DNA of 64,000 nt from Pseudomonadota bacterium (GTDB lineage Bacteria > Pseudomonadota > Gammaproteobacteria > Burkholderiales > Burkholderiaceae_C), in contig JAJZWA010000003.1 of NCBI GenBank assembly GCA_021846965.1, forward strand, positions 1 through 64,000, read 5' to 3'. The translations under genes and the position numbers were made by a program. Below, in pieces: positions 19,396 to 29,572 of the stretch. Position 1 is the stretch's first letter. Each line of letters opens with the position of its first letter. Under the pieces are notes generated by a model that was not told where the DNA came from, did not search any database, and saw only the letters and a program-made list of their open reading frames with translations.

Positions 19396-19517
19396 GTCGG
19401 AGGGCTGGCTGGGAAGGCGTGGGCGGCACGCGGTGCCGCCAATCCCCTATTGTCGCCTGTGGCGCCTGCCGGGGCGCGCGAAGCGCTATGCTGGCGCCCC
19501 GCCCGAGCCGCTCCCGC

Positions 19518-20174
19518 ATGAAAACCGCACAGCCCCTTCCTCGCAACCCGCGCCATGGGGCGGGCAGCGTGCGCATCATCGGCGGGCGTCTGCGCGGCAG
19601 CAAGCTGCGCGTGCCCGACGTGCCGGGCCTGCGCCCCACCCCCGACCGCGTGCGCGAGACCCTGTTCAACTGGCTGGGCCAGGACCTGCAGGGCCTGCGC
19701 TGCCTGGATCTGTACGCCGGCAGCGGCGCGCTGGGCCTGGAGGCTGCCTCGCGGGCGGCCGCTCGCGTCGACCTGGTCGAGCGCCACCCGGCGCTGGCCC
19801 GGGCCTTGACGGAGGCCGCGCAGCGCCTGGGCGCCGACGCCGTGCGGGTGCACACGGGCGACGCACTGGCCTTCGCCGCCACGCAGGCGGCGGGCAGCTA
19901 CGACGTGGTGTTCGTCGATCCGCCCTTCGCCCAGGCCGGCGCGCACGAGCGCGCGCTGGCGCAGGCGGCGCGCCTGCTCGCTCCGCACGGCCGCGTCTAC
20001 CTCGAGGCCCCGGATGCCCCCAGCCTGCAACGCTGGGCCGCCGCCGGCTGGGAAGTGCTGCGCAGCGCGCGCGCCGGACAGGTGCACTACGCGCTGCTGC
20101 GCCGCGACCCCGGCGCGGCGCCAACGCTAGACTCGGGGCTGGATTCGCACACCAGCCCCGGCGACATGCCCTGA
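19518..20174 (+). CDS. rsmD: 16S rRNA (guanine966-N2)-methyltransferase
   Basis: The 218-aa enzyme methylates G966 of 16S rRNA. It begins with the family signature [36 protein letters not shown] across residues 17-52. The SAM motif is [17 protein letters not shown] and the catalytic motif DPPF is in VFVDPPFAQ. The frame is open further upstream, but [17 protein letters not shown] is the natural start. coaD begins 8 nt after its stop, the common rsmD-coaD pair. Confidence 0.94.
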   Translation: MKTAQPLPRNPRHGAGSVRIIGGRLRGSKLRVPDVPGLRPTPDRVRETLFNWLGQDLQGLRCLDLYAGSGALGLEAASRAAARVDLVERHPALARALTEAAQRLGADAVRVHTGDALAFAATQAAGSYDVVFVDPPFAQAGAHERALAQAARLLAPHGRVYLEAPDAPSLQRWAAAGWEVLRSARAGQVHYALLRRDPGAAPTLDSGLDSHTSPGDMP

Positions 20175-20182
20175 CCCACGCC

Positions 20183-20695
20183 ATGCTGACCGCCGTCTAC
20201 CCCGGAACCTTCGACCCCTTCACGCGCGGCCACGAGGATCTCGTGCGTCGCGCCAGCAACCTGTTCCCGCGCCTGATCGTGGGCGTGGCGGCGGGGCACC
20301 ACAAGAATGCGCTGTTCGGCATCGAGGAACGCCTGGAGCTGGCGCGGGCGATCCTGGCGCCCTACGCGAACGTGCGGGTGGAGGGATTCACCGGCCTGCT
20401 CAAGGACTTCGTCGAGCAGCAGGGCGCGCAGGTGATCGTGCGCGGCCTGCGCGCCGTCAGCGATTTCGAGTACGAATTCCAGATGGCGGGCATGAACCGC
20501 CAGCTGATTCCGGAAGTGGAAACCCTGTTCATGACCCCGGCGGACCAGTACCAGTTCGTATCCGGAACATTCGTACGGGAAATCGCCATGCTGGGCGGCG
20601 ATGTCGGAAAATTCGTGGTGCCGCTGGTCACCGAGCGCCTGGCCGAGAAGCTGGCCGCGCGCCGGCGCCAGGCGGGCGGAGCTCCCGCAGCCTGA
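20183..20695 (+). CDS. coaD: Phosphopantetheine adenylyltransferase
   Basis: The 170-aa enzyme transfers AMP to 4'-phosphopantetheine, the penultimate step of coenzyme A synthesis. The nucleotidyltransferase motif [17 protein letters not shown] lies at the N-terminus. [23 protein letters not shown] is the usual substrate-binding stretch. The C-terminal motif, normally SSTxVRE, reads [10 protein letters not shown], with Gly for the second Ser. A heptanucleotide repeat begins right at its 3' end. Confidence 0.95.
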   Translation: MLTAVYPGTFDPFTRGHEDLVRRASNLFPRLIVGVAAGHHKNALFGIEERLELARAILAPYANVRVEGFTGLLKDFVEQQGAQVIVRGLRAVSDFEYEFQMAGMNRQLIPEVETLFMTPADQYQFVSGTFVREIAMLGGDVGKFVVPLVTERLAEKLAARRRQAGGAPAA

Positions 20696-21253
<558 letters not shown>

Positions 21254-21254
21254 C

Positions 21255-21836
21255 CTAGCGCGCTGGGTTGCCGCGATGCAGGTCCATCACCGCGGCGTCG
21301 AACTCGCCGCGCAACAGGCGCGGCAAGGTGTCCAGCGCGCGGTCCATCGCCTGCTCGATCAGCTCCAGCTCGCCGCGTTGCGGCCGGCCCAGCACGAAGC
21401 CGATCACGGCCTCGCGGCTTCCCGGATGGCCGATGCCCAGGCGCAGACGCCAGAACATCGGCGTGCCCAGCTGGGTCGTGATGTCCCGCAGGCCGTTGTG
21501 CCCGGCGTGGCCGCCACCGCACTTGAGCTTGACCTGCCCGGGAGGCAGGTCGAGTTCGTCATGCACCACCAGCATCTCGTCCGGGGCGATCTTGTAGAAG
21601 CGCGCCATGGCCCCCACGGATTGGCCGGAGCGGTTCATGTAGGTGCCCGGCTCCAGCAGCCAGACATCGCCGTGCGGCCCGCGCAGGCGCCCCACATGCC
21701 CGAAGAAGCCCTTCTCGGGGCGCAGGTCGACGCGCTCGCGCTGCGCCACCTGATCCACCCACCAGAAGCCGGCATTGTGGCGCTGCTGCGCGTGCTCGGG
21801 GCCGGGGTTGCCGAGGCCCACGATCAGACGGATCAA
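21255..21836 (-). CDS. pth: Peptidyl-tRNA hydrolase
   Basis: The 193-aa enzyme frees tRNA from peptidyl-tRNA that drops off ribosomes. It begins [22 protein letters not shown], holding the catalytic His of the QRHN motif. Other conserved elements are [26 protein letters not shown] and [12 protein letters not shown]. The only sensible start is a TTG at 21834-21836, which overlaps the gpsA stop codon (TTGA). The protein is complete from there. It is translationally coupled to gpsA. Confidence 0.94.
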   Translation of the reverse strand: MIRLIVGLGNPGPEHAQQRHNAGFWWVDQVAQRERVDLRPEKGFFGHVGRLRGPHGDVWLLEPGTYMNRSGQSVGAMARFYKIAPDEMLVVHDELDLPPGQVKLKCGGGHAGHNGLRDITTQLGTPMFWRLRLGIGHPGSREAVIGFVLGRPQRGELELIEQAMDRALDTLPRLLRGEFDAAVMDLHRGNPAR

Positions 21837-22888
21837 GGCGCGTCCCCCGTCTCGGATTCGGCGCGGGGTTCGCGGGCCAGCAGGGCCTCCACCGCGCCGG
21901 CGGCGTCGCTGCGACGATCCAGCAGCGCGCACACCTGTTCGGTGATCGGCATCTGCAGTCCGTGGCGACCCGCCAGTTCCAGCACGGTGCGTGCGGTGTA
22001 GACCCCCTCGGCCACATGGCCGAGTTCGCGCACCACGGCCTGCAGGTCCTTGCCCGCCGCCAGTTGCAGGCCCACGCGGCGATTGCGCGAGAGCTCGCCC
22101 GTGCAGGTCAGCACCAGATCGCCCATGCCACTGAGGCCCATGAAGGTCTCCGGGCGCGCGCCCAGCGCGTGTCCCAGGCGGGCCATCTCGGCCAGGCCGC
22201 GGGTGATCAGCGCCGCGCGCGCATTGGCCCCCTGCCCCAGGCCGTCGCTGACGCCGCAGGCGATGGCCAGCACGTTCTTCACCGCCCCGCCCACCGCCAC
22301 GCCCACCACGTCGTCGCTGGCGTACACGCGCATGGCGCCGCCGTGCAGCGCCCGCACCGCATACTGCGCCAGGGCGGCCTGCGCACCGGCGGCCACCAGG
22401 GCCACCGGCAGGCCGCGCGCGACTTCCAGCGCGAAGCTCGGTCCCGACAGCATGCCGATGGCGGGCGCCCGGGCCAGGCCCCGCAGTTCCTGCGCCACCA
22501 CTTCGTGCGGCAGGGCCGCGCTGCCCTGTTCGAAACCCTTGGCGAGGATGAGCAGCGCCGCTGGCAGCTGCGCATCGCGCCGCTCCCAGCAGGCGCGCAG
22601 CGCAAGCGTCAGCCCGCGTAGGCCGGCCACGGGCACCGCCAGCACCACCAGGCCGTCCCCGGCCGCGTGGCGCAGCGCGGCGCTCATCGATTCCTCGAGG
22701 CGCAAGGCCTGAGGCAGCTCGATTCCGGGCAGGTAGCGGGTGTTCTCGCCGCGCATGCGCAGCTGCGCCAGCAACTCGACGTCGCGCGCCCACAGCAGGG
22801 TCGGGCCGCGCGCGGCGGCATGCACCGCCAGCGCGGTACCCCAGGCGCCGGCACCGAGCACGCAAACCGGCACACCCGGCTTCATCAT
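21833..22888 (-). CDS. gpsA: NAD(P)+-dependent glycerol-3-phosphate dehydrogenase
   Basis: The 351-aa enzyme makes sn-glycerol-3-phosphate from dihydroxyacetone phosphate for phospholipid synthesis. The Rossmann motif [12 protein letters not shown] is near residue 10. [28 protein letters not shown] and [36 protein letters not shown] include the catalytic Lys. [23 protein letters not shown] is the C-terminal signature. secB lies 40 nt upstream on the same strand, the widespread secB-gpsA arrangement. Confidence 0.96.
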   Translation of the reverse strand: MMKPGVPVCVLGAGAWGTALAVHAAARGPTLLWARDVELLAQLRMRGENTRYLPGIELPQALRLEESMSAALRHAAGDGLVVLAVPVAGLRGLTLALRACWERRDAQLPAALLILAKGFEQGSAALPHEVVAQELRGLARAPAIGMLSGPSFALEVARGLPVALVAAGAQAALAQYAVRALHGGAMRVYASDDVVGVAVGGAVKNVLAIACGVSDGLGQGANARAALITRGLAEMARLGHALGARPETFMGLSGMGDLVLTCTGELSRNRRVGLQLAAGKDLQAVVRELGHVAEGVYTARTVLELAGRHGLQMPITEQVCALLDRRSDAAGAVEALLAREPRAESETGDAP

Positions 22889-22928
22889 GCCTGCCTGCCC
22901 ATTGCGCCCAAGCCCGCGCCCCGCAGCA

Positions 22929-23423
22929 TCAGTTCAGCGTCGACCCGGCGGCCTCGCCACCGGACTGCTGGGCCTGCTGCGCCTGCTGCGCTTCGTACAT
23001 GGCCTGGAAGTTGATCTCGGCCAGGTGCACCGGCGGGAAGCCGGCACGGGTGATCATGTCGGCCAGGTTGGCGCGCAGGTAGGGGTAGACGGTCTGCGGG
23101 CAGGCGATGGCCAGCAACAGGTCCGCGTGCTCCTGGGGAACGTTGCGAAGTTCGAAAATGCCGGCCTGCTTGCCTTCGACCAGAAACAGGGTGCGCTGGT
23201 CGATGCGCGCGGTGATGGTGGCGGTCACGCACACCTCGACCACGCCTTCGGCCAGGCTCTGGGACTCCACGTTCATCTGCACGTCCACCGTGGGCTGCGC
23301 CTGTTCCAGCAGGATCTGCGGGGAATTGGGCTGTTCCAGCGACAGGTCCTTCAGGTAGCAACGTTGCAGCGCGAAAACCGGTTGCCGCTGCTGCGCGGCG
23401 TCTGCGGGTTGGGGGGTGCTCAT
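22929..23423 (-). CDS. secB: Protein-export chaperone SecB
   Basis: The 164-aa tetrameric chaperone holds preproteins unfolded and delivers them to SecA. Typical segments are [70 protein letters not shown] and a Gln-rich C-terminal end. Both ends are slightly extended and low-complexity. It sits in a minus-strand run with grxC upstream and gpsA downstream. A GC-rich gap of about 150 bp separates it from grxC and may carry its own promoter. Confidence 0.96.
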   Translation of the reverse strand: MSTPQPADAAQQRQPVFALQRCYLKDLSLEQPNSPQILLEQAQPTVDVQMNVESQSLAEGVVEVCVTATITARIDQRTLFLVEGKQAGIFELRNVPQEHADLLLAIACPQTVYPYLRANLADMITRAGFPPVHLAEINFQAMYEAQQAQQAQQSGGEAAGSTLN

Positions 23424-23575
23424 GCAGGAAGACTCCAGGCTAGGTTGAGGTCCGCGCGGCGAACCCTCGCGGGCCCGCGAACGCGGTGCCCCGGCATTGT
23501 AGGTGTCGAAGCCGCGGGCCCGGCCCGCCCGGGCGTGGTGCCCGTGATACCGGCAAGCCCGTGCAGCGCCAGGGC

Positions 23576-23851
23576 TCAGCCCTGTCCGGCCTCGCGCAGC
23601 AGCGGCTGCAGGCCGCCGGCGGCATCCAGCGCGTGCAGGTCGTCGCAGCCGCCGACATGGTGCTCGCCGATGTAGATCTGCGGCACGGTGCGGCGCCCGG
23701 TGGCCTGCATCATGGCCTGGCGCAGCGCCGGATCCAGGTCGACGCGCAATTCCTCGATGTGCTCGACCCCGCGCCTGCGCAGCAGGTCCTTCGCACGCAG
23801 GCAATAGGGGCACACCGCGGTGGTGTACATGCGAACGCGTGGAGCAGCCAT
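23576..23851 (-). CDS. grxC: Glutaredoxin 3
   Basis: A 91-aa class I glutaredoxin with dithiol active site CPYC in [16 protein letters not shown]. The cis-proline stretch [22 protein letters not shown] binds glutathione. It reduces protein disulfides and glutathione mixed disulfides in the cytoplasm. It starts 6 nt after the rhodanese stop, so the two are co-transcribed. The order rhodanese-grxC-secB is common in beta- and gammaproteobacteria. Confidence 0.95.
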   Translation of the reverse strand: MAAPRVRMYTTAVCPYCLRAKDLLRRRGVEHIEELRVDLDPALRQAMMQATGRRTVPQIYIGEHHVGGCDDLHALDAAGGLQPLLREAGQG

Positions 23852-23857
23852 GGCGGT

Positions 23858-24268
23858 TCAGCCCTTCTCGACCGGCAGGCCGGCCTCGCGCCAGGCGCGC
23901 AGGCCGCCCTGCACCGCCACCGCGCGCTCATAGCCCAGCTTGCGCAGCGTGTTCGCGGCGCGTGTCGCGCGCGCACCGCTCTGGCACATGAGAAGCACCG
24001 GGGTCTGCTTGTTCTTGGGCAATTCCGCGGCGCGATTCTCGAGTTCGCCCAGGGGAATGTTGCGCGCCCCCACGCAGTGGCCCGCGGCATGCTCGGTGGT
24101 CTCGCACACGTCGATCATCACGCCCTTCTCGCGGTTCATCAGACGCACGGCCTCGGCCGTGGTCACGCCGCCGGCGCCCCCGCCGCGGGAAAACGAACTC
24201 CACAGCAGCATGCCGCCGGAGACCACGGCAATGGCGATCAACGCAAGGTTGTCGATGATGAACTTCAA
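23858..24268 (-). CDS. Membrane-anchored rhodanese-like protein
   Basis: The 136-aa protein has one N-terminal membrane helix ([20 protein letters not shown]) and a rhodanese domain from about residue 38. The catalytic loop reads [13 protein letters not shown], with the active Cys followed by a basic loop. It could transfer sulfane sulfur; the physiological acceptor is not known. The frame opens at TTG (24266-24268), preceded by GGAGAG, and no closer ATG gives the membrane helix, so I take TTG as the start. The domain probably faces the cytoplasm. Confidence 0.85.
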   Translation of the reverse strand: MKFIIDNLALIAIAVVSGGMLLWSSFSRGGGAGGVTTAEAVRLMNREKGVMIDVCETTEHAAGHCVGARNIPLGELENRAAELPKNKQTPVLLMCQSGARATRAANTLRKLGYERAVAVQGGLRAWREAGLPVEKG

Positions 24269-24379
24269 ATTGCTCTCCGCTGGGGTGAAGACGAAATCGA
24301 CATTCTAGGAACTTCGCGACGCCACCGCCGCGCCGACGAGGTCCACTACGATAGAGCCTTCACCTTGCTTTCCCGAACC

Positions 24380-25087
24380 ATGCACAAACTCGTGATGATT
24401 CGCCACGGCGAATCGACCTGGAACCAGGAAAACCGATTCACCGGCTGGGTGGACGTCGACATCACCGACAAGGGCATCGCCGAAGCGCGCCGCGCCGGCC
24501 AGTTGCTGAAGGCCCATGGACTGGATTTCGACGTCGCCTACACCTCCGTGCTCAAGCGCGCCGTGCGCACGCTGTGGCTGTGCCTGGACGAGATGGACCG
24601 CATGTGGCTGCCCACCGTGCACAGCTGGCGTCTCAACGAGCGGCACTACGGCGCGCTGCAGGGGCTGAACAAGGCGGAGACCGCGGCCAAGTACGGCGAC
24701 GAGCAGGTGCTGCAGTGGCGCCGCAGCTATGACGTGCGTCCGCCGTTGATGAATGAAGCGCACCGCCATGAACTGGCGGCAGATCCGCGTTATGCCCGCG
24801 TCAACGCGGACGAGCTGCCCCTGGCCGAATGCCTGCAGGACACGGTGCGCCGGGTCATGCCGCTGTGGGAGGAATCGCTGGCCCCGGCCATCCGGGCAGG
24901 GCGCCGCGTGCTGGCGGTATCGCACGGAAACTCGATGCGCGCGATCGTCAAGCACCTGGACGGCATCTCGGACGCCGACATCGTGGGCCTGAACATCCCC
25001 AACGGCGTGCCCCTGGTGTACGAGCTGGATGCCGAGCTCAAGCCCATCCGCCGCTACTACCTCGAGGATCCGCAGGCCCGGACCTGA
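24380..25087 (+). CDS. gpmA: 2,3-bisphosphoglycerate-dependent phosphoglycerate mutase
   Basis: The 235-aa glycolytic enzyme interconverts 3- and 2-phosphoglycerate. The phosphohistidine motif is [19 protein letters not shown], with His at residue 8. [33 protein letters not shown] and [19 protein letters not shown] hold the remaining catalytic Arg, Glu and His. Length is typical for the cofactor-dependent class. It is divergent from the rhodanese gene and runs toward ctpA, 79 bp away, a neighbour pair seen in many betaproteobacteria. Confidence 0.96.
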   Translation: MHKLVMIRHGESTWNQENRFTGWVDVDITDKGIAEARRAGQLLKAHGLDFDVAYTSVLKRAVRTLWLCLDEMDRMWLPTVHSWRLNERHYGALQGLNKAETAAKYGDEQVLQWRRSYDVRPPLMNEAHRHELAADPRYARVNADELPLAECLQDTVRRVMPLWEESLAPAIRAGRRVLAVSHGNSMRAIVKHLDGISDADIVGLNIPNGVPLVYELDAELKPIRRYYLEDPQART

Positions 25088-25166
25088 GCGCCAGTGGCCC
25101 GGATCGGCCGTGCCTGCGGGCGCGGCCCTGGACCTATACTCAGTGCCCGGATTCGAAGGACAGCGC

Positions 25167-26642
25167 ATGGCAGGCAAACTCAAGATCACGGCGTGGATCG
25201 GCGCCGGCATGCTCACGGGCGCCCTGGCGACCCTGCAGCTCCAGGCTTTCGCCCGGGGCTCGGTGTCGCCTCTGCCGCTGGAGGAACTGCAGCAACTGGC
25301 TGCGGTGTACGGCCTGATCAAGGCCGACTACTTCGAGCCGGTGCACGGCAAGAAGCTCGTGCAGGATGCCATCAACGGCATGGTCAACGGCCTGGATCCG
25401 CATTCGGAATACCTGGATGCGAAAGATTACAAGGAGTTTCGCGAGAGCACTAGCGGGAAATTCGTGGGCGTGGGCATCGAGATCGCGCCCAAGGACGGGC
25501 TGATCCAGGTGGTCTCGCCCATCGAGGGTTCCCCGGCGGCGCGCGCGGGCATCCAGGCCGGCGACCTGATCACGCGCATCGACGACACCGAGGTCAAGGG
25601 GCTTCCCCTGGACAAGGCGGTCAAGCTCATGCGCGGCAAACCGGGCACGCAGGTCCGGCTCACGCTGGTGCGCAAGAGCACGAACCGCACGATGACCCTG
25701 GTCATCACCCGGGAGGAGATCCACGTGCAGAGCGTGCGCGGGCGCATGATCGAGCCCGGCTACGGCTGGGTGCGCATCAACCAGTTCCAGTCCGACACCC
25801 TGCCCGAGTTCGTGTCCAAGGTGGACGAGCTGTACAAGGCCGACCCCAGGCTCAAGGGCCTGGTGCTGGACCTGCGCAACGACCCGGGCGGGCTGCTGGA
25901 AAGCGCGGTGGGCGTGGCCTCGGCCTTCCTGCCGCCCAACTCGGTGATCGTGTCCACGCGCGGGCAGATCCCCGAGGCCAACGTGAGCTACCGCAATACG
26001 CCCAGCGACTACTCCCGCGTGCCGGGGCAGAACCCGCTGGCCTCGCTGCCCGAGGCGGTGAAGAGCGTGCCGCTGGTGGTGCTGGTCAACGGCGGCTCGG
26101 CCTCGGCCTCGGAGATCGTCACCGGTGCGCTGCAGGACTACAAGCGCGCCCAGGTGATGGGCGAGCTGACCTTCGGCAAGGGCTCGGTGCAGACGGTGCT
26201 CCCGCTGGGCCCGGACACCGCGCTGAAGCTGACCACGGCCCGCTACTTCACGCCCAACGGCGAATCCATCCAGGCGCGCGGCATCACGCCCAACTACGTC
26301 GTCGGCCCCCTGCCCAGCGGCGACCCCTACGCGGCGCTGCGCATGCGCGAGGTGGATTACAAGAACCAGATCGGCACCGGCACGCAGGCCGCCAGTTCCC
26401 CGCAACTGCGCCAGGAACTGCAACGCCAGCACGAGGCGCGCCAGGAACTGGAAGCGGCCATCGAGAAGAACCCGAAGAAGTTCCCCAAGCTGCCCGAATA
26501 CGGCAGCAAGCAGGACTGGCAGCTCGAACAGGCCCTGAACCTGCTGCAGCACAAGCCGGTGATCACCGAGAAGGCGGCCGTGCAGCAGGCGACCGCGGCC
26601 AGCGCCGCGTCGAAGCCGGCGCAGCCGGCGCACTCGCACTGA
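25167..26642 (+). CDS. ctpA: C-terminal processing protease, S41 family
   Basis: This 491-aa protein has an uncleaved-anchor or signal-like N-terminus (ITAWIGAGMLTGALATLQLQAFA) and should act in the periplasm. A PDZ domain follows at about residues 95-180, with GIQAGDLITRIDDTEVKGL. The S41 catalytic domain has the Ser motif NGGSASASEIVTGAL near residue 312 and the Lys in TFGKGSVQT at about 338, forming a Ser-Lys dyad. It trims C-termini of envelope proteins. The C-terminal 90 residues are charged, then Ala/Gln-rich. moeB follows 52 nt later. Confidence 0.94.
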   Translation: MAGKLKITAWIGAGMLTGALATLQLQAFARGSVSPLPLEELQQLAAVYGLIKADYFEPVHGKKLVQDAINGMVNGLDPHSEYLDAKDYKEFRESTSGKFVGVGIEIAPKDGLIQVVSPIEGSPAARAGIQAGDLITRIDDTEVKGLPLDKAVKLMRGKPGTQVRLTLVRKSTNRTMTLVITREEIHVQSVRGRMIEPGYGWVRINQFQSDTLPEFVSKVDELYKADPRLKGLVLDLRNDPGGLLESAVGVASAFLPPNSVIVSTRGQIPEANVSYRNTPSDYSRVPGQNPLASLPEAVKSVPLVVLVNGGSASASEIVTGALQDYKRAQVMGELTFGKGSVQTVLPLGPDTALKLTTARYFTPNGESIQARGITPNYVVGPLPSGDPYAALRMREVDYKNQIGTGTQAASSPQLRQELQRQHEARQELEAAIEKNPKKFPKLPEYGSKQDWQLEQALNLLQHKPVITEKAAVQQATAASAASKPAQPAHSH

Positions 26643-26694
26643 GGCAGGCGGCGGGGCCGGGATCGCGGCCCTGCCCTTCTGCGCGGCACGCCGC

Positions 26695-27459
26695 ATGAAC
26701 GACTCCGAACTGCTGCGCTATTCGCGCCACATCCTGCTCGATGCCGTGGGCATCGAAGGGCAGCAGCGCATGCTCGACGCGCATGCCCTGGTGCTGGGCG
26801 CGGGGGGCCTGGGCTCTCCGGTGGCGCTGTACCTGGCAGGCGCCGGGGTCGGACGCATCACCCTGGTGGACGACGACCAGGTCGACGCCACCAATCTGCA
26901 GCGCCAGATCGCGCATACCGAGCAGCGCCTGGGCATGGCGAAGGTGGAGTCGGCGCGCATCGCCATGCAGCAGATCAATCCCCACCCCCGCATCCACACG
27001 GTGGCTCGCCGCGCGGATGCGGCGCTGCTGGACGAACTGCTGGCCGACGCCTCCGTGGCCCTGGACTGCAGTGACAACTACGCCACCCGCCATGCGCTGA
27101 ACGCCGCCTGCGTGCGCCACGGCGTGCCCCTGGTCAGCGGCGCGGCCATCGGCTTCGACGGCCAGGTGGGCGTGTTCGACACGCGGGTCGGGGAGCAAGG
27201 TCGCGGCCCCTGCTACGCCTGCCTGTTCGCCCCCGACGCGCCGGTCGAGGAGGTGCGATGCGCGGTGATGGGCGTCATCGCGCCCCTGGTGGGCGTGGTG
27301 GGCAGCCTGCAGGCCCTGGAGGCCCTGAAACTGCTGGCGGGCGCCGGACGCAGCCTGGCCGGGCGCCTGCTGCTGATCGATGCGCTGGACATGGACATCC
27401 GCACCATGATCCTGCGGCGCAATCCGGACTGCGCCGTCTGCGCGGCACTGCCGGGCTAG
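26695..27459 (+). CDS. moeB: MoeB/ThiF-type ubiquitin-like protein adenylyltransferase
   Basis: The 254-aa E1-like enzyme adenylates the C-terminal glycine of a sulfur-carrier protein, MoaD in molybdopterin or ThiS in thiamine synthesis. It begins LLRYSRHILLDAVGIEGQQ. The ATP motif is VLGAGGLGSPVALYLAGAGVG, then LVDDDQVDATNLQRQ and ALDCSDNYATRHALN. Zinc-binding CxxC pairs are CYACLF and CAVCAA. Sequence alone does not separate MoeB from ThiF. It is not next to other moa or thi genes. Confidence 0.88.
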   Translation: MNDSELLRYSRHILLDAVGIEGQQRMLDAHALVLGAGGLGSPVALYLAGAGVGRITLVDDDQVDATNLQRQIAHTEQRLGMAKVESARIAMQQINPHPRIHTVARRADAALLDELLADASVALDCSDNYATRHALNAACVRHGVPLVSGAAIGFDGQVGVFDTRVGEQGRGPCYACLFAPDAPVEEVRCAVMGVIAPLVGVVGSLQALEALKLLAGAGRSLAGRLLLIDALDMDIRTMILRRNPDCAVCAALPG

Positions 27460-27463
27460 CCGG

Positions 27464-27988
27464 CTAATCGTCCTGGGGAGCGTCGCCGCTGGCGTCGGCG
27501 ATGCCGGGCCACAGCGTGGTCGCGGTGTCCTCGCGCCAGCGTCCGGTCAGGCTCCAGTCACTGCCCTGCAGCTGCGCGGCGTAGACCACCGGATCGAGGA
27601 CCGCGGTGGCCTGATAGACCCCGGGAGCGCTGCGCTGCAACACCAGGTCGAGGTCGCCGCTGCGGCGCAGGGGATGGCGCAGATGCAGGTGCAGCAGGGA
27701 GTCGGGGGGAGCCGGCCGCAGCTGCACGCTGAGCAGGCCGGCATGCCAGGATATCCGCGCGCTGAGCCCCAGCTGGCGCGCGCGCTGCGCCTGCTCCATG
27801 CTGCTGCCCACGCGCAAGCCGCGCTCGTAGGGATGGCCGGTGACCAGGCTGTCGCGCCCGTGCATGGCCACCGCCAGCAGCGCGAAGCCGATGAGCACCA
27901 TCGAGGCCGGCAGGGCGATCAAGGCCCAGGGCCAGGGCTGGCGCCACCAGGGAGGGACAACGGGAGGAGCTTGCACGGCTTGGCGCAC
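27464..27988 (-). CDS. FixH-like membrane protein
   Basis: The 174-aa product has one N-terminal membrane helix (WALIALPASMVLIGFALLAVAM) after a PWWRQPWPW motif, followed by a beta-rich periplasmic domain. This matches the FixH/CcoH family, which helps assemble cbb3-type cytochrome oxidase. The segment DSLVTGHPYERG parallels the conserved post-helix region where FixH proteins carry a DxY-type motif. The start codon is GTG. No cco/fix genes neighbour it, so the role is inferred only from the protein. It runs in the same direction as the Mdt operon, 85 bp beyond it. Confidence 0.65.
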   Translation of the reverse strand: MRQAVQAPPVVPPWWRQPWPWALIALPASMVLIGFALLAVAMHGRDSLVTGHPYERGLRVGSSMEQAQRARQLGLSARISWHAGLLSVQLRPAPPDSLLHLHLRHPLRRSGDLDLVLQRSAPGVYQATAVLDPVVYAAQLQGSDWSLTGRWREDTATTLWPGIADASGDAPQDD

Positions 27989-28073
27989 CCAGGGAAAAGC
28001 CCGACTCTAGCGGCGGCGACCGGCCTTGCGCATGATCCAGGACAAAGCGCGCGACAAATGCCGCGCGCCCAGG

Positions 28074-29546
28074 CTACAACTCGACCCGCGGTACCCGCCG
28101 CGCCGCGAACACCGCGGCCAGGGCCACCAGCGCCGCCGCGCCGAAGCCGATGTGGAAGGCTTCGGTGACGCGCTGGGTGGCCGCCGCGCTGGAGGCGTTC
28201 AGCGCGGCGTGCAGGTCGGCCGGCGAGGCGATGCCGAAGACGAGGCTGCCGAAGACCGCGGTACCCAGCGAGGCGCCGGTGGAGCGGGCCAGGGAGATGG
28301 TCGCCGCGGCGGCTCCCAGCCGGCTGCGCCCGGCGACCGCCTGGACCAGCAGTTGCGAGCTGGGCATCACGCTGCCGAAGCCGAGGCCGGCGATCAGGCC
28401 CAGCGCCCCCACCTCCAGCCCCGCGGGGGGCGCCAGGGCCAGCGCCAGCAAGGCCAGCGCGGAAACCACCAGCCCGTGGCGCGGAGGCAGGTCCGGGCGT
28501 CCGCTGCGCGCGATGATGCGCCCGGTGACGTTGGATCCCAGCACGACGCCCGCGGTCAGGGGCAACAGCAGCAGTCCGGCGCGCGCCGCGCTGCCGTGGC
28601 GCGCGATCTGCAGGTACACGGGCAGGAAGAACACCAGCGCGAACATGCAGGAGGCGAACAGCACCACGGTCAGCGCGGTCCACGCCGTCGCCGGAATGCG
28701 CAGCAGCTCCAGCGGAAGGAAGGGATGGCGCTGGCGGCGTTCGTGGCCCACCAGCAGCCAGCCCAGCAGCAGCGCGCAGCCGGCCATGAGCAGGCTGGGC
28801 AGCGAAAACCAGGCGAAGCGGTGCCCGGCCAGGGTCAGCCACAGCAAGGCGAGCCCCGCGCAGCCGGCGAACAGGAGCACCCCGGCGGCGTCGTGGCCCT
28901 GGCCCGGTTCCGCATGCCCGGAGCCCTTCGCCAGCCGCCCCACGCGCCAGGCCGCGATGGCGCACAGCGGCAGGTTGGCCACGAACAGCCAGCGCCAGCT
29001 GTAGCGGCTCACCACGAGGCCCCCCAGCACCGGCCCGACCACGCTGGACAGCACGAACACGCCGCTGAGCCAGGCCTGGAAGCGCGGGCGCTGGCGCGGC
29101 GACACCACCTCGCCGATCAATGCCTGGCTCATGACCATCAGGCCGCCTCCGCCCAGGCCCTGCAGCACCCGCGCCCCGATCAACCACCACATGCCGGGGC
29201 TGGCCGTGCAGGCCAGCGATCCGAGCGCGAACAGCGCGAGCGCGCCCAGCAGCGCGTCGCGGCGCCCGTAGCGGTCGCCCAGGCGCCCGTACAGCGGCGC
29301 CATGATGGTGGAAGCCAGCAGGTAGCCCACGGCGATCCAGGTGCTGTCGCGCAGGTTGTCGAAATCGCGCGCGATGGCCGGCGTGGCCGTGGCCAGCAGG
29401 GTCTGGTCGATGGCCGCCAGCAGGATGGGCAGCATCACCGCCGTGAACAGCTCGACGAAGCGCGCCACGCTGAGCGCCTCGTCGGGGATCTCGGCTGCGC
29501 CGGCGGCCGGCTGTGCCGCCGGGCCGGGTGTCGAAGGAGACGACAT
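28074..29546 (-). CDS. MFS drug-export permease, DHA2 family (MdtD-like position)
   Basis: A 490-aa, roughly 14-helix transporter. Motifs are LLAAIDQTLLATATPAIA in helix 1, GRLGDRYGRRDALL (motif A), RVLQGLGGGGLMVMSQALIGEV (motif B) and SVVGPVLGGLVV (motif C). It lies 26 nt after the outer-membrane-factor gene and ends the mdtABC-OMF operon, the place MdtD occupies in E. coli mdtABCD. It probably exports small organics across the inner membrane. It is a distant paralogue of the DHA2 permease at 16.8 kb, with different termini. Confidence 0.87.
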   Translation of the reverse strand: MSSPSTPGPAAQPAAGAAEIPDEALSVARFVELFTAVMLPILLAAIDQTLLATATPAIARDFDNLRDSTWIAVGYLLASTIMAPLYGRLGDRYGRRDALLGALALFALGSLACTASPGMWWLIGARVLQGLGGGGLMVMSQALIGEVVSPRQRPRFQAWLSGVFVLSSVVGPVLGGLVVSRYSWRWLFVANLPLCAIAAWRVGRLAKGSGHAEPGQGHDAAGVLLFAGCAGLALLWLTLAGHRFAWFSLPSLLMAGCALLLGWLLVGHERRQRHPFLPLELLRIPATAWTALTVVLFASCMFALVFFLPVYLQIARHGSAARAGLLLLPLTAGVVLGSNVTGRIIARSGRPDLPPRHGLVVSALALLALALAPPAGLEVGALGLIAGLGFGSVMPSSQLLVQAVAGRSRLGAAAATISLARSTGASLGTAVFGSLVFGIASPADLHAALNASSAAATQRVTEAFHIGFGAAALVALAAVFAARRVPRVEL

Positions 29547-29572
29547 GGGCCTGGGTCCGCAAAAGCCCCAGT

